A DNA stretch of 64,000 bases from positions 310,001-374,000 of the forward strand of contig NZ_WKJI01000003.1 of assembly GCF_009674685.1 (NCBI RefSeq), read 5' to 3'. How positions within the stretch are numbered: position 1 is the first letter of the stretch; each line of letters begins with the position of its first letter. The position numbers were made by a program, and so were the translations under genes. This document shows positions 18,920 through 27,761 of the stretch, piece after piece. The notes beneath the pieces are model-generated. The model searched no databases, was not told the origin of the DNA, and was given only the letters and a program-made list of their open reading frames with translations. Source of the stretch: Pedobacter puniceum. Its GTDB lineage: Bacteria > Bacteroidota > Bacteroidia > Sphingobacteriales > Sphingobacteriaceae.

Positions 18920-20202
18920 TGTTATACTACCTTTTTAACTTTTTAGATAAACAATTTGATTTCCCTGGGGCGGGTGTATTTCAGTTTATCTCTTTTAGGG
19001 CAAGTATGGCCATCATCTTATCCTTAATTATTACCACTGTTTACGGCAGTAGGCTAATTAAGTATTTAAGATATAAGCAAGTTGGCGAAACTGTAAGAAA
19101 TTTAGGTTTAGATGGCCAAATACAAAAGCAAGGCACACCAACAATGGGTGGTTTAATCATTATTGCTGGGGTTTTAATCCCAACTTTATTGTTTGCCAAG
19201 CTAGAAAATATATACATCATTTTAATGATTGTGACCACCATTTGGATGGGCGCAATAGGCTTTTTGGATGACTATATCAAGGTATTCAAAAAAAATAAAG
19301 AAGGTTTAGCAGGTAGGTTTAAAATTGTAGGTCAGGTTGGGTTGTCTATTATTGTCGGTTGTACGATGTATTTCCACCCTGGAATTTTAGTGAGACAAAC
19401 TGTTACACAGGCATTACCAGCCGGAAGTTCTACTACACAAACTGAAGCTGTTTACAATCAAGAAGGAAAGAAGTTGATAAAAGTAGAAAAATCAACAGGA
19501 GTACATTATGCTAATGATGTAAAATCTACCATTACCAATATTCCTTTCTATAAAAATAATGAGTTTGATTACGCCAAAGTCTTAAAATTTATGGGCGATG
19601 GCTATGAGAAATATGCTTTTCCGGTGTTTCTGCTATTCGTTATTGTTATTATAACAGCGGTTTCAAACGGTGCTAATATTACAGATGGTATAGACGGATT
19701 GGCTACCGGAACATCAGCTATTATTGGAATTACTTTGGCGTTACTAGCTTATGTTTCTGGTAACATGATTATAGCTGACTATCTGAATATTCTTTATATC
19801 CCAAATTCTGGAGAGCTAGTAATTTTTGCAGCAGCTTTTGTTGGTGCTTGTGTGGGTTTCCTTTGGTACAATACTTTTCCAGCTCAGGTTTTTATGGGCG
19901 ATACAGGAAGCTTAACTATTGGAGGTATTATAGCAGTTTTGGCAATTATGATACGTAAGGAATTACTTATTCCTATACTTTGTGGAGTTTTCTTGATAGA
20001 AAATATATCAGTGATTATGCAGGTTTCTTGGTTTAAATACACCAAGAAAAAATATGGCGAGGGTAGAAGAATCTTCTTAATGTCGCCACTACACCACCAC
20101 TTTCAGAAAAAAGGTTATCACGAAGCTAAAATAGTTACCCGCTTTTGGATTATAGGGATATTACTAGCAATTATAACCATTGTAACCCTGAAATTGAGGT
20201 AG
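18919..20202 (+). CDS. mraY: Phospho-N-acetylmuramoyl-pentapeptide transferase
   Basis: MraY makes lipid I at the inner membrane from UDP-MurNAc-pentapeptide and undecaprenyl phosphate. Catalytic segments are FLDDYIKV near 114-121, [15 protein letters not shown] near 251-265 and the [15 protein letters not shown] loop near 388-402. At 427 residues it is longer than the roughly 360-residue E. coli protein because of a hydrophilic insertion at about 150-220 between membrane helices, seen in other Bacteroidota. There are about ten hydrophobic segments. It shares one base with murE. Confidence 0.97.
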   Translation: MLYYLFNFLDKQFDFPGAGVFQFISFRASMAIILSLIITTVYGSRLIKYLRYKQVGETVRNLGLDGQIQKQGTPTMGGLIIIAGVLIPTLLFAKLENIYIILMIVTTIWMGAIGFLDDYIKVFKKNKEGLAGRFKIVGQVGLSIIVGCTMYFHPGILVRQTVTQALPAGSSTTQTEAVYNQEGKKLIKVEKSTGVHYANDVKSTITNIPFYKNNEFDYAKVLKFMGDGYEKYAFPVFLLFVIVIITAVSNGANITDGIDGLATGTSAIIGITLALLAYVSGNMIIADYLNILYIPNSGELVIFAAAFVGACVGFLWYNTFPAQVFMGDTGSLTIGGIIAVLAIMIRKELLIPILCGVFLIENISVIMQVSWFKYTKKKYGEGRRIFLMSPLHHHFQKKGYHEAKIVTRFWIIGILLAIITIVTLKLR

Positions 20203-20230
20203 AAAGAAGAAAATAAAGAGTAAAAATTAA

Positions 20231-21625
20231 ATGAGTAATAAACATCAAGATATGAACCCTTTAGAACAAAATACTACTTCTTTCAATACGAAGAGACTTG
20301 TTGTTCTTGGAGCTGGAGAAAGTGGCGTTGGTGCTGCTATTCTGGCCCAGAAGCATGGTTTTGATGTTTTTGTTTCTGATTTTGGTGCTATTGCAGATCA
20401 TTACAAAGCAGAACTTACTGCTTTTAATATCCCTTTTGAGGAAAATCAGCATACTGAAGATTTAATCCTAAATGCTACCGAGGTTGTTAAAAGTCCGGGT
20501 ATCCCTGATAAGGCTCCAATAATCAAGAAATTATTAGAAAAAAATATTCCAATTCTATCAGAAATAGAGTTTGCAGGTAGATATACCAAAGCTAAAACTA
20601 TTTGTATTACTGGTTCAAATGGTAAAACCACTACCACGCTTTTAACTTATCATATTTTAAAGAAAGCAGGTTTAAATGTTGGTTTAGCAGGTAATATTGG
20701 GAAAAGTTTTGCTAAGCAGGTTGCTCAAGAAAATTTTGATTATTACGTATTAGAAATTAGCAGTTTCATGCTAGATAATATGTATCAGTTTAAAGCTGAT
20801 ATAGCTATTCTACTAAACATCACACCAGATCATTTAGATAGATATAATTACGAGATGCGCAATTATGTGAACTCTAAATTTAGGATTGCTCAAAATCAAA
20901 CACAAGAAGACCATTTTATCTATTGTGCTGATGATCCAGAAACAGAAGCAGTAATTGCAGATTTTGCTATTAAAGCTCAAATACATCCATTTTCTATCAA
21001 GAAAGAAGTTGCTAATGGTGCTTTTGCATCAGGGCAAACCATCACATTTAATCTAAACCATTCAGATAAATTAACTATGTCATTTTCAGATTTAGCACTA
21101 CAAGGTAGTCACAATGTTTACAACTCTATGGCTTCTGGTATAGCGGCTAAGATTTTAGATCTTAGAAACGCAACCATCAGAGAAAGCATGGGAGATTTTA
21201 AAAATATTGAACACCGTCTGGAACATGTTGCCAAAATTTCAGGTATTACTTTTATTAATGATTCTAAAGCAACCAATGTAAATTCTACTTGGTACGCACT
21301 AGAAAGTGTTAATACCGATGTTGTATTAATTATGGGCGGCGTAGATAAGGGAAATGATTATAGCATGATTAAAGATTTGGTTAAGCAAAAGGTTAAGGCT
21401 ATAGTTTGCTTAGGTAAAGACAATAAAGCTATTCATGATGCTTTTGAAGATGATGTAGAAGTTATCGTGAATACATTTTCTGCTAGAGAAGCTGTAGAAG
21501 TAGCTTATCATTTAGCAAAAAAAGGAAGCACCGTTTTATTGTCTCCTGCTTGTGCAAGTTTTGATTTATTTAAAAATTACGAAGACAGAGGTAATCAATT
21601 TAAAGCAGCTGTTAGAGAACTTTAA
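20231..21625 (+). CDS. murD: UDP-N-acetylmuramoylalanine-D-glutamate ligase
   Basis: MurD (up to 464 residues) adds D-glutamate to UDP-MurNAc-L-alanine. Features are the N-terminal Rossmann-like VVLGAGESGVGAAILA near 28-44, the ATP loop ITGSNGKTTTTLL near 125-137, EISSFMLD near 177, LNITPDHLDRY near 194 and the C-terminal domain with NDSKATNVNSTW and IMGGVDKGNDY. The first 20 or so residues are not typical, and an internal start at the second Met (about 20252) is possible. It follows mraY by 28 bases. Confidence 0.95.
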   Translation: MSNKHQDMNPLEQNTTSFNTKRLVVLGAGESGVGAAILAQKHGFDVFVSDFGAIADHYKAELTAFNIPFEENQHTEDLILNATEVVKSPGIPDKAPIIKKLLEKNIPILSEIEFAGRYTKAKTICITGSNGKTTTTLLTYHILKKAGLNVGLAGNIGKSFAKQVAQENFDYYVLEISSFMLDNMYQFKADIAILLNITPDHLDRYNYEMRNYVNSKFRIAQNQTQEDHFIYCADDPETEAVIADFAIKAQIHPFSIKKEVANGAFASGQTITFNLNHSDKLTMSFSDLALQGSHNVYNSMASGIAAKILDLRNATIRESMGDFKNIEHRLEHVAKISGITFINDSKATNVNSTWYALESVNTDVVLIMGGVDKGNDYSMIKDLVKQKVKAIVCLGKDNKAIHDAFEDDVEVIVNTFSAREAVEVAYHLAKKGSTVLLSPACASFDLFKNYEDRGNQFKAAVREL

Positions 21626-21636
21626 TATCGATAAAC

Positions 21637-22818
21637 ATGATTAAAGATATTCTAAATCATACCCGTGGCGATAGATGGATTTGGTTAATCATCATCCTGC
21701 TTTCGTTGCTTTCTGTGCTAGCTGTTTACAGTGCTACAGGTACCTTGGCATACAAGCGTGGGGTTGGCTCAGAGTCTTTAATGTTTAAGCATTTGTTATT
21801 TATCATCATAGGTTTTGTTTTGATATATTTTGCCCACTTACTTAATTACAGGTATTACGGTGGGATATCAAAAATTTTAATGATTATCACCATTCCACTA
21901 CTGCTTTATACACTACTTTTTGGTAGCACCATGAATGATGCAAGCAGATGGATTGCAATACCGGGAACAGGTTTAACTTTTCAAACATCAGATTTAGCTA
22001 AGTTGGCACTTATTACTTTTTTGGCGAGAACACTTACTAAAAAGCAAGAAAATATTAAAGATGTAAAGAAAGCATTTATCCCTATTATGGGCTCCGTTTG
22101 TTTGGTTTTTATCTTAATTGGTTTAGCAAATTTATCAACAGCATTAATGTTATTTGGAGTTAGCATATTGATTTTATTAATAGGAAGAATAAGCTTTAAA
22201 CAAATTGCTGTTGTTTGTGTAGGAGGGTTTGCGTTATTACTAACATTGGTGTTTTTTGGTCCGCGTAGAGAAACTTATAAATCAAGAATTAACGCATATA
22301 TGCATCCAGAGATGCAGCATTCTGATAAGACCTTTCAACAGGATCAAGCAAAAATAGCTGTAGCTACGGGTGGTCTTTTAGGTAAAGGTCCGGGTAATAG
22401 TACGCAAAGAAATTTCTTACCACACCCTTATTCAGATTTTATTTTCGCCATTATTATAGAAGAGTATGGTATGGTTGGTGGTATTCTTGTGGTAGCCCTA
22501 TACCTATTACTCATGTTTAGGATTATCAAGATAGTAACGCAAGCTCCTAAGGCTTTTGGAGCCTTATTAGCTGCAGGTTTAGGTTTTAGTTTAACCATAC
22601 AAGCATTAGCAAATATGGCGGTAGCGGTAAATTTATTTCCGGTTACAGGTGTTCCATTACCACTAGTAAGTATGGGAGGAACTTCCATCTTGTTTACAAG
22701 CGTAGCATTCGGTATTATTTTATCGGTTAGTAAAGATGTAGAGGAGTATAAAGCAGATTTAAAAGCAACAAATAAAGAAGAAAAAGTAATTGTAGGAGAA
22801 ATACCTGCAATGGGGTAA
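21637..22818 (+). CDS. ftsW: Peptidoglycan glycosyltransferase FtsW (SEDS family)
   Basis: FtsW (393 residues) polymerises lipid II at the septum together with the ftsI product. It is a multi-pass protein with about ten membrane helices. Family signals are the N-terminal SLLSVLAVYSATG, PGTGLTFQTSDLAKLALI near 110 (the common motif of the SEDS family), HPYSDFIFAIIIEEYGMVGG near 266 and the C-terminal PVTGVPLPLVSMGGTSILF. It lies 11 bases after murD and before the largest spacer of the mraZ-to-murC part of the cluster. Confidence 0.96.
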   Translation: MIKDILNHTRGDRWIWLIIILLSLLSVLAVYSATGTLAYKRGVGSESLMFKHLLFIIIGFVLIYFAHLLNYRYYGGISKILMIITIPLLLYTLLFGSTMNDASRWIAIPGTGLTFQTSDLAKLALITFLARTLTKKQENIKDVKKAFIPIMGSVCLVFILIGLANLSTALMLFGVSILILLIGRISFKQIAVVCVGGFALLLTLVFFGPRRETYKSRINAYMHPEMQHSDKTFQQDQAKIAVATGGLLGKGPGNSTQRNFLPHPYSDFIFAIIIEEYGMVGGILVVALYLLLMFRIIKIVTQAPKAFGALLAAGLGFSLTIQALANMAVAVNLFPVTGVPLPLVSMGGTSILFTSVAFGIILSVSKDVEEYKADLKATNKEEKVIVGEIPAMG

Positions 22819-22820
22819 AT

Positions 22821-22932
22821 ATTTAGTGAATGATAGATGGATTGAATGAGAGATTGACATTATTTAAATCACTAAATCAAAATAAATTTAGTAGGGCGAT
22901 ACAGAATCAATCAATCATTAAATCAATCCATC
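22821..22932 (+). repeat. Nested inverted repeats between ftsW and murG
   Basis: Three pairings are possible. ATTTAGTGA (22821-22829) is the exact complement of TCACTAAAT (22869-22877). ACTAAAT (22871-22877) also pairs with ATTTAGT (22886-22892) around an eight-base loop. An outer imperfect pair joins 22836-22857 with 22907-22932 (GATGGATTG with CAATCCATC at the outer end). The first two exclude each other. There is no T-run, so it is not a simple terminator. Confidence 0.5.
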
Positions 22933-22945
22933 AAAAATAAAAAAT

Positions 22946-24046
22946 ATGGCAAAAAGAATCATCATAAGCGGAGGCGGAACAGGAGGACACATCTTCCCTG
23001 CTATTGCTATAGCCAATGCTTTGATAGCTTTACAGCCAGACACAGAAATACTTTTTGTAGGTGCCTCAGGAAGAATGGAAATGGAAAAGGTTCCGGCTGC
23101 AGGTTATCGCATTATTGGTTTAGATATCCAAGGTTTTCAAAGAAGTAATTTAGCTAAAAACCTGTTATTACCTTTTAAATTATTAGGTAGCATAAGAAAG
23201 TCTCTACAAATTATCAAAGATTTTAAACCTCATGCAGTAGTAGGAGTTGGCGGTTATGCGTCTGGGCCTTTATTGTATGCAGCTTCTTTAAAGAAAATTC
23301 CTTACCTCATTCAAGAGCAAAACTCTTATGCAGGTATCACCAATAAATTATTAGGTAAAAAGGCGGAGAAGATATGTGTTGCTTTTGATGCCATGGATGC
23401 ATTCTTTCCTGCCGAGCGTATTATTAAAACAGGTAATCCAGTTAGAAAAGAATCGGTACAAATTGCAGATAAACGTAAAGATGCAGCGGCATTTTTTGAA
23501 TTGGATGAAAACAAAAAAACGATTTTAGTAGTAGGTGGTAGCTTAGGTGCTGGTACTTTAAACAAAAGCATGATGGCTGGTTTAGGCTTATTACAAGGCA
23601 ATGATGTACAACTGATTTGGCAAACAGGTAAATATTATTACCGTAGTATTATAGATAGTTACGGCAATCAACCTAAAGACAATGGGATAAGAATTTTTGA
23701 ATTTTTAAATCGTATGGATTTTGCTTTCGCGATGGCAGATGTAATTATCTCAAGAGCCGGAGCAGGAACCATTGCAGAGTTATGTTTGGTTCAAAAACCA
23801 GTAATCTTAGTGCCATCACCAAATGTTGCAGAAGACCATCAAACTAAAAACGCTATGGCTTTAGTAAATAAAGATGCAGCCGTTTTAATTGATGATAAAC
23901 ATGCTGAATCTGATTTGGTAGAACAAACCATAAAATTATTGAAAGACGAAGCTAAGATGAAGGCTTTATCTTCAAATATAGCCGAGCTGGCTTTGCCATC
24001 GGCAGATGAAACTATTGCAAAAGAAGTATTAAAAATTGCATTATAG
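22946..24046 (+). CDS. murG: UDP-GlcNAc:lipid I N-acetylglucosaminyltransferase
   Basis: MurG (366 residues) adds GlcNAc to lipid I, giving lipid II at the inner face of the membrane. The GT28 fold shows SGGGTGGHIFPAIAIA (8-23), VVGVGGYASGPLLYAA near 93-108, LIQEQNSYAGITNKLLG near 119, the second domain start VVGGSLGAGTLN near 193 and the donor-binding SRAGAGTIAELCLVQKPVILVPSP near 270. It follows a 127-bp spacer with inverted repeats and is separated from murC by one base if murC starts at 24048. Confidence 0.97.
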   Translation: MAKRIIISGGGTGGHIFPAIAIANALIALQPDTEILFVGASGRMEMEKVPAAGYRIIGLDIQGFQRSNLAKNLLLPFKLLGSIRKSLQIIKDFKPHAVVGVGGYASGPLLYAASLKKIPYLIQEQNSYAGITNKLLGKKAEKICVAFDAMDAFFPAERIIKTGNPVRKESVQIADKRKDAAAFFELDENKKTILVVGGSLGAGTLNKSMMAGLGLLQGNDVQLIWQTGKYYYRSIIDSYGNQPKDNGIRIFEFLNRMDFAFAMADVIISRAGAGTIAELCLVQKPVILVPSPNVAEDHQTKNAMALVNKDAAVLIDDKHAESDLVEQTIKLLKDEAKMKALSSNIAELALPSADETIAKEVLKIAL

Positions 24047-24047
24047 C

Positions 24048-25406
24048 ATGATAAAATTAGAAGACATACAAAGGGTTTATCTTGTCGGAATTGGCGGTAT
24101 TGGCATGAGCGGTCTTGCCCGTTATTTCCATAAAAGAGGCTGTGTGGTATGTGGGTATGATAAAACTGCTACCCCGCTTACACAAAGCTTGGCAGATGAA
24201 GGTATCCCGGTGCGTTATGAAGATTTGGAAGAAAATATTCCGATGAATTTTCATGAGCTTTCCTCTTCAACTTTAATTATCTATACACCTGCAATTCCGC
24301 AGGATAGTGTGGTTTTAAACTTCTTTAAAAGAAAAGGCTTTACACTTTATAAACGTTCGCAGGTTTTAGGTATTCTGTCTGCTGGTATGTATACCATCGC
24401 GGTAGCTGGTACCCACGGAAAAACAACAACCAGTACATTAATAACACATTTGTTGTTAAATGGAGGGAATGATTGCTCAGCATTTTTAGGTGGTATTAGT
24501 TCTAATTACAATACCAATATCATCATAGGTAAAAATAATGTGATGGTAGTTGAGGCCGATGAGTATGACAGATCTTTCTTAACCCTACATCCTGATGTTG
24601 CTGTAGTAACCTCTATGGATGCAGACCATTTAGATATTTATGGTGATGAAAGTCATCTGATAGAATCTTTCAAACTATTTGCTGGCCAGGTAAAAGCTGA
24701 TGGTAAATTGTTTATCCGTAACGGATTGCCATTATCAGGAACTTCAACTTATGGATTAACCACCCAAGCAGATGCTTATGCGCAAAACATAAGGGTAGAA
24801 GCAGGCGAGTTTAAGTTCGATTTTAAAAATCAAGAGCTAGAAATGCCAAACTTAGTTTTAGGATTAGCTGGCCAACACAATATAGAAAATGCAGTGGCAG
24901 CTATACAAGTTGCCCTTTTAATGGGAATATCTAAAGAGGATATAAGAGCAGGTTTAGCAAGTTTTAAAGGTGTAAAAAGACGTTTTGAGTATATCATCAA
25001 ACAACCTAAAAGAATTTATATAGATGATTATGCACATCACCCAGAAGAGCTAAGGGCTTGCTTTAAAGCTGTAAGAACCTTATATCCAGATAAAAAGTTA
25101 ACAGTTGTTTTTCAGCCACACCTATTTACCAGAACTAGAGATTTTGCAGACGGTTTTGCAGAAGTTTTGGCTACCGCCGATGAATTACTGCTTTTAGATA
25201 TTTATCCGGCAAGAGAATTGCCTATACCGGGTGTTGATAGTGATTTCTTAGCTCAAAAAATAAATTCAGATAAAGTTATCAGATGCTCTAAAGAGCAAGC
25301 TTTGCAATTGGTAAGAAGTTTAAACCCTGAGTTGTTGGTAACTGTTGGGGCCGGAGACATAGATACATTGGTTAAACCTTTACATACTTTATTTACAAAT
25401 GCTTAA
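24048..25406 (+). CDS. murC: UDP-N-acetylmuramate-L-alanine ligase
   Basis: MurC attaches L-alanine to UDP-MurNAc. Seen motifs are VYLVGIGGIGMSGLARYF near residues 10-27, the ATP loop AVAGTHGKTTTSTLITH near 115, EADEYDRSFL near 168, DADHLDIYG near 189, RRFEYI and DDYAHHPEELRA near 330. I prefer the ATG at 24048 (MIKLEDIQRVY), one base after the murG stop, because the family usually starts close to this segment. An ATG 12 bases upstream inside murG would add four residues. It overlaps ftsQ by 8 bases. Confidence 0.96.
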   Translation: MIKLEDIQRVYLVGIGGIGMSGLARYFHKRGCVVCGYDKTATPLTQSLADEGIPVRYEDLEENIPMNFHELSSSTLIIYTPAIPQDSVVLNFFKRKGFTLYKRSQVLGILSAGMYTIAVAGTHGKTTTSTLITHLLLNGGNDCSAFLGGISSNYNTNIIIGKNNVMVVEADEYDRSFLTLHPDVAVVTSMDADHLDIYGDESHLIESFKLFAGQVKADGKLFIRNGLPLSGTSTYGLTTQADAYAQNIRVEAGEFKFDFKNQELEMPNLVLGLAGQHNIENAVAAIQVALLMGISKEDIRAGLASFKGVKRRFEYIIKQPKRIYIDDYAHHPEELRACFKAVRTLYPDKKLTVVFQPHLFTRTRDFADGFAEVLATADELLLLDIYPARELPIPGVDSDFLAQKINSDKVIRCSKEQALQLVRSLNPELLVTVGAGDIDTLVKPLHTLFTNA

Positions 25407-26277
25407 AAAGATAAAATGGAAATTGGTAGGTGCTATATTTCTCTGGCTGATAAGCTTGAGTGGTTTAGTGGTGCTGATGAGTTTTATCGAAACTAAAAAA
25501 GTAGAAACAGTTTGCAGGGAGGTAAAAGTAATCTTACCCGGAAATCAATATTTTATAGAAAGAGCAGAAGTTGATGAAATACTAGCTTCAAAAAATGGTT
25601 TATTGGTGGGTAGAAGGTTAGATAATATAGATTTGCAGAGCTTAGAAGATAGGTTGCAAGCTAATCCTTTTATAGAATACGCCAATGTTTTTGCTGATAT
25701 GAATGGCGTAATCCATGCAAATATTAGGCAGCGAGTGCCAATTTTAAGAATGTTAAATATTGCCGGTCAAGATTATTATATAGATCAAAACGGGTTGAAA
25801 ATTCCATTATCAGAACATTTTACAGCTAGAGTTTTAGCTGCAAACGGAATGATATTAGAAGGCTTTAGCGGTAAAATTGATACCCTTAGAACAGCTTTGG
25901 CTAAAGATCTTTTTAAAGTTGCAGTACACATTGCTAAAGATTCTTTATGGAACGAGCAATTTGTACAGCTATATGTAAATGATAAGAAAGAAATAGAGTT
26001 GGTTCCTAGAGTGGGCAAACAAAAAATCATTTTCGGAGATGGAAATGATATTGAAGATAAATTTAAGAGACTATTGGTTTTCTATAAAAAAGCTATCCCT
26101 TACGTGGGTTGGGATACTTACTCATCGGTAAGTTTAAAATTTAAAGGTCAGATAGTTTGCCAAAAAAGTGATTCTACAATCTTAAGAACACAGATTGAGC
26201 AGCAGCAGTTAAGAGATAGCTTACGCAAAGAAGAAATTAAAGAAATAGCAAAAGATTCAATACAAAATACATTATAG
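25399..26277 (+). CDS. ftsQ: Cell division protein FtsQ
   Basis: This 292-residue protein has one N-terminal membrane helix (about 9-30), then a POTRA-like region (about 38-115, with FIERAEVDEILA and LEDRLQANPFIEYANV) and a periplasmic FtsQ domain. Sequence conservation in FtsQ is low, so the call rests on topology, the POTRA pattern and position before ftsA. It recruits FtsL/FtsB to the septum. The last 20 or so residues are charged (QQLRDSLRKEEIKEIAKDS). It overlaps murC by 8 bases and ends 2 bases before ftsA. Confidence 0.9.
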   Translation: MLKKIKWKLVGAIFLWLISLSGLVVLMSFIETKKVETVCREVKVILPGNQYFIERAEVDEILASKNGLLVGRRLDNIDLQSLEDRLQANPFIEYANVFADMNGVIHANIRQRVPILRMLNIAGQDYYIDQNGLKIPLSEHFTARVLAANGMILEGFSGKIDTLRTALAKDLFKVAVHIAKDSLWNEQFVQLYVNDKKEIELVPRVGKQKIIFGDGNDIEDKFKRLLVFYKKAIPYVGWDTYSSVSLKFKGQIVCQKSDSTILRTQIEQQQLRDSLRKEEIKEIAKDSIQNTL

Positions 26278-26279
26278 AC

Positions 26280-27635
26280 ATGGAAAAAGGCATTACTAAA
26301 CAATCCAAAGTATCACCCATTGTAGTAGGTCTTGATATTGGTACCACTAAAATTTGTGTTATCGTGGGCAGAAGAAGCGAACACGGTAAAATTGAAGTTT
26401 TAGGCTTAGGTAAGGCAGAATCTGCCGGTGTTACCCGTGGCGTGGTTTCTAATATAGCAAAAACCGTTAAAGGTATCACCCAAGCAGTAGAAGAAGGTAG
26501 TTCGCAATCTAATGTTGACATTAAAATTGTTAATGTTGGTATTGCTGGGCAACATATCAAAAGCTTGCAGCACCGTGGTATTTTAACTAGAAAAGACCTC
26601 AGTAATGAAATCTCTAAAAGGGATATCGATAGGTTAATAGACGATATGTTTAAACTAGCGATGAACCCAGGAGAGGAAATCATACATGTATTACCACAAG
26701 AATTTACGGTAGATAATGAGCCGGGTATAAAAGACCCTGTTGGTATGGCAGGAGTGCGTTTAGAAGCAAACTTTCATATCATTACCGGGCAAGTAACGGC
26801 TATTAAAAATATCATGAAATGTGTGGTGCAAGGTGGTTTAGAAACTCAGGATTTAATTTTAGAGCCTTTAGCTTCCGCAGAATCTGTATTGAGTGAAGAA
26901 GAAAAAGAAGCAGGTGTTGTTTTGGTAGATATTGGTGGTGGTACAACCGATGTGGCTATTTTTCATGAAGGTCTTATAAGGCATACTGCGGTTATTCCTT
27001 TCGGAGGTAACAGCGTAACTGAAGATATCAGAGAGGGGTGCTCTGTTATGCGTAATCAGGCCGAATTATTAAAAACTAGGTTCGGTTCTGCATTAGCAGA
27101 AGAAAATAAAGAAAATGAAATTATTTGTGTTCCAGGATTAAGAGGAAGGGAGCCAAAAGAAATCTCGGTTAAAAACTTAGCTTATGTGATACAAGCTAGG
27201 ATGGAAGAAATCATAGACCATGTTTACTATGAAATCAAATCATCTGGTTACGAGAAAAAATTAATAGGCGGAATTGTAATAACTGGTGGTGGTGCGCAGT
27301 TAAAGCATTTGTCACAATTGGTAGAATATGTAACAGGTTTAGATTGCAGAATTGGTTATCCTAATGAGCACTTGGCAAAAAATGAAGAATTGCCTAAGAA
27401 TGTTTATGAGGATTTAAAAAGTCCAATGTATGCAACAGGTATCGGTTTGTTAATAAAAGGCATTGAGAAAGTAGAAAGCGAATTGCAGAAAGATTATAAA
27501 GTTTCATCTTCTGCGCCTGTGTCTTCTGTTGCAGAAAGCAGTTCTAAGAAAAACAGAGGGTTATTTGCTTCTTTACTAGAAGGAACTAAGAAATTTATTA
27601 AGGATGATATTAGCGATCAGGATTTTCTTAAATAA
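26280..27635 (+). CDS. ftsA: Cell division protein FtsA
   Basis: FtsA (451 residues) is the actin-like protein that binds the C-terminus of FtsZ and tethers the Z-ring to the membrane. Actin-fold nucleotide motifs are VVGLDIGTTKICVIVG near 15-30, VVLVDIGGGTTDVAIF near 218-233 and GGIVITGGGAQLKHL near 337-351. The FtsA-specific 1C domain (about 90-170) contains VLPQEFTVDNEPGIKDPVGMAG. The C-terminal tail GLFASLLEGTKKFI could form the amphipathic membrane-targeting helix, followed by an acidic end. A 126-bp spacer with DnaA-box sequences separates it from ftsZ. Confidence 0.96.
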   Translation: MEKGITKQSKVSPIVVGLDIGTTKICVIVGRRSEHGKIEVLGLGKAESAGVTRGVVSNIAKTVKGITQAVEEGSSQSNVDIKIVNVGIAGQHIKSLQHRGILTRKDLSNEISKRDIDRLIDDMFKLAMNPGEEIIHVLPQEFTVDNEPGIKDPVGMAGVRLEANFHIITGQVTAIKNIMKCVVQGGLETQDLILEPLASAESVLSEEEKEAGVVLVDIGGGTTDVAIFHEGLIRHTAVIPFGGNSVTEDIREGCSVMRNQAELLKTRFGSALAEENKENEIICVPGLRGREPKEISVKNLAYVIQARMEEIIDHVYYEIKSSGYEKKLIGGIVITGGGAQLKHLSQLVEYVTGLDCRIGYPNEHLAKNEELPKNVYEDLKSPMYATGIGLLIKGIEKVESELQKDYKVSSSAPVSSVAESSSKKNRGLFASLLEGTKKFIKDDISDQDFLK

Positions 27636-27653
27636 TTTTCAACAATCAGGAAG

Positions 27654-27695
27654 TTTTCCACACTATTAACATTTGTGGATAACTGTTGTGGAATA
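27654..27695. promoter_or_regulatory. Cluster of DnaA-box sequences upstream of ftsZ
   Basis: TTTTCCACA (27654-27662, plus strand) fits the DnaA box consensus TTWTNCACA. TGTGGATAA (27674-27682) is a perfect TTATCCACA box on the minus strand. TGTGGAATA (27687-27695) is a minus-strand box with one mismatch (TATTCCACA). All lie in the 126-bp ftsA-ftsZ spacer. Binding by DnaA is inferred from sequence only. Confidence 0.55.
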
Positions 27696-27761
27696 TTTTT
27701 TAATATTACATACAGGAATAATTCAATTTTATAAAACGCTTAAAAGCTGATAATAAAGGAT

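Noticed and set aside
26237-26683. 148-codon minus-strand frame opposite ftsA
   Set aside because: It is the antisense of a well-conserved gene and shows only low-complexity hydrophobic sequence.
27654-27695. Replication origin
   Set aside because: DnaA boxes are present, but there is no dnaA, dnaN or clear unwinding region; a control site for ftsZ is more likely.
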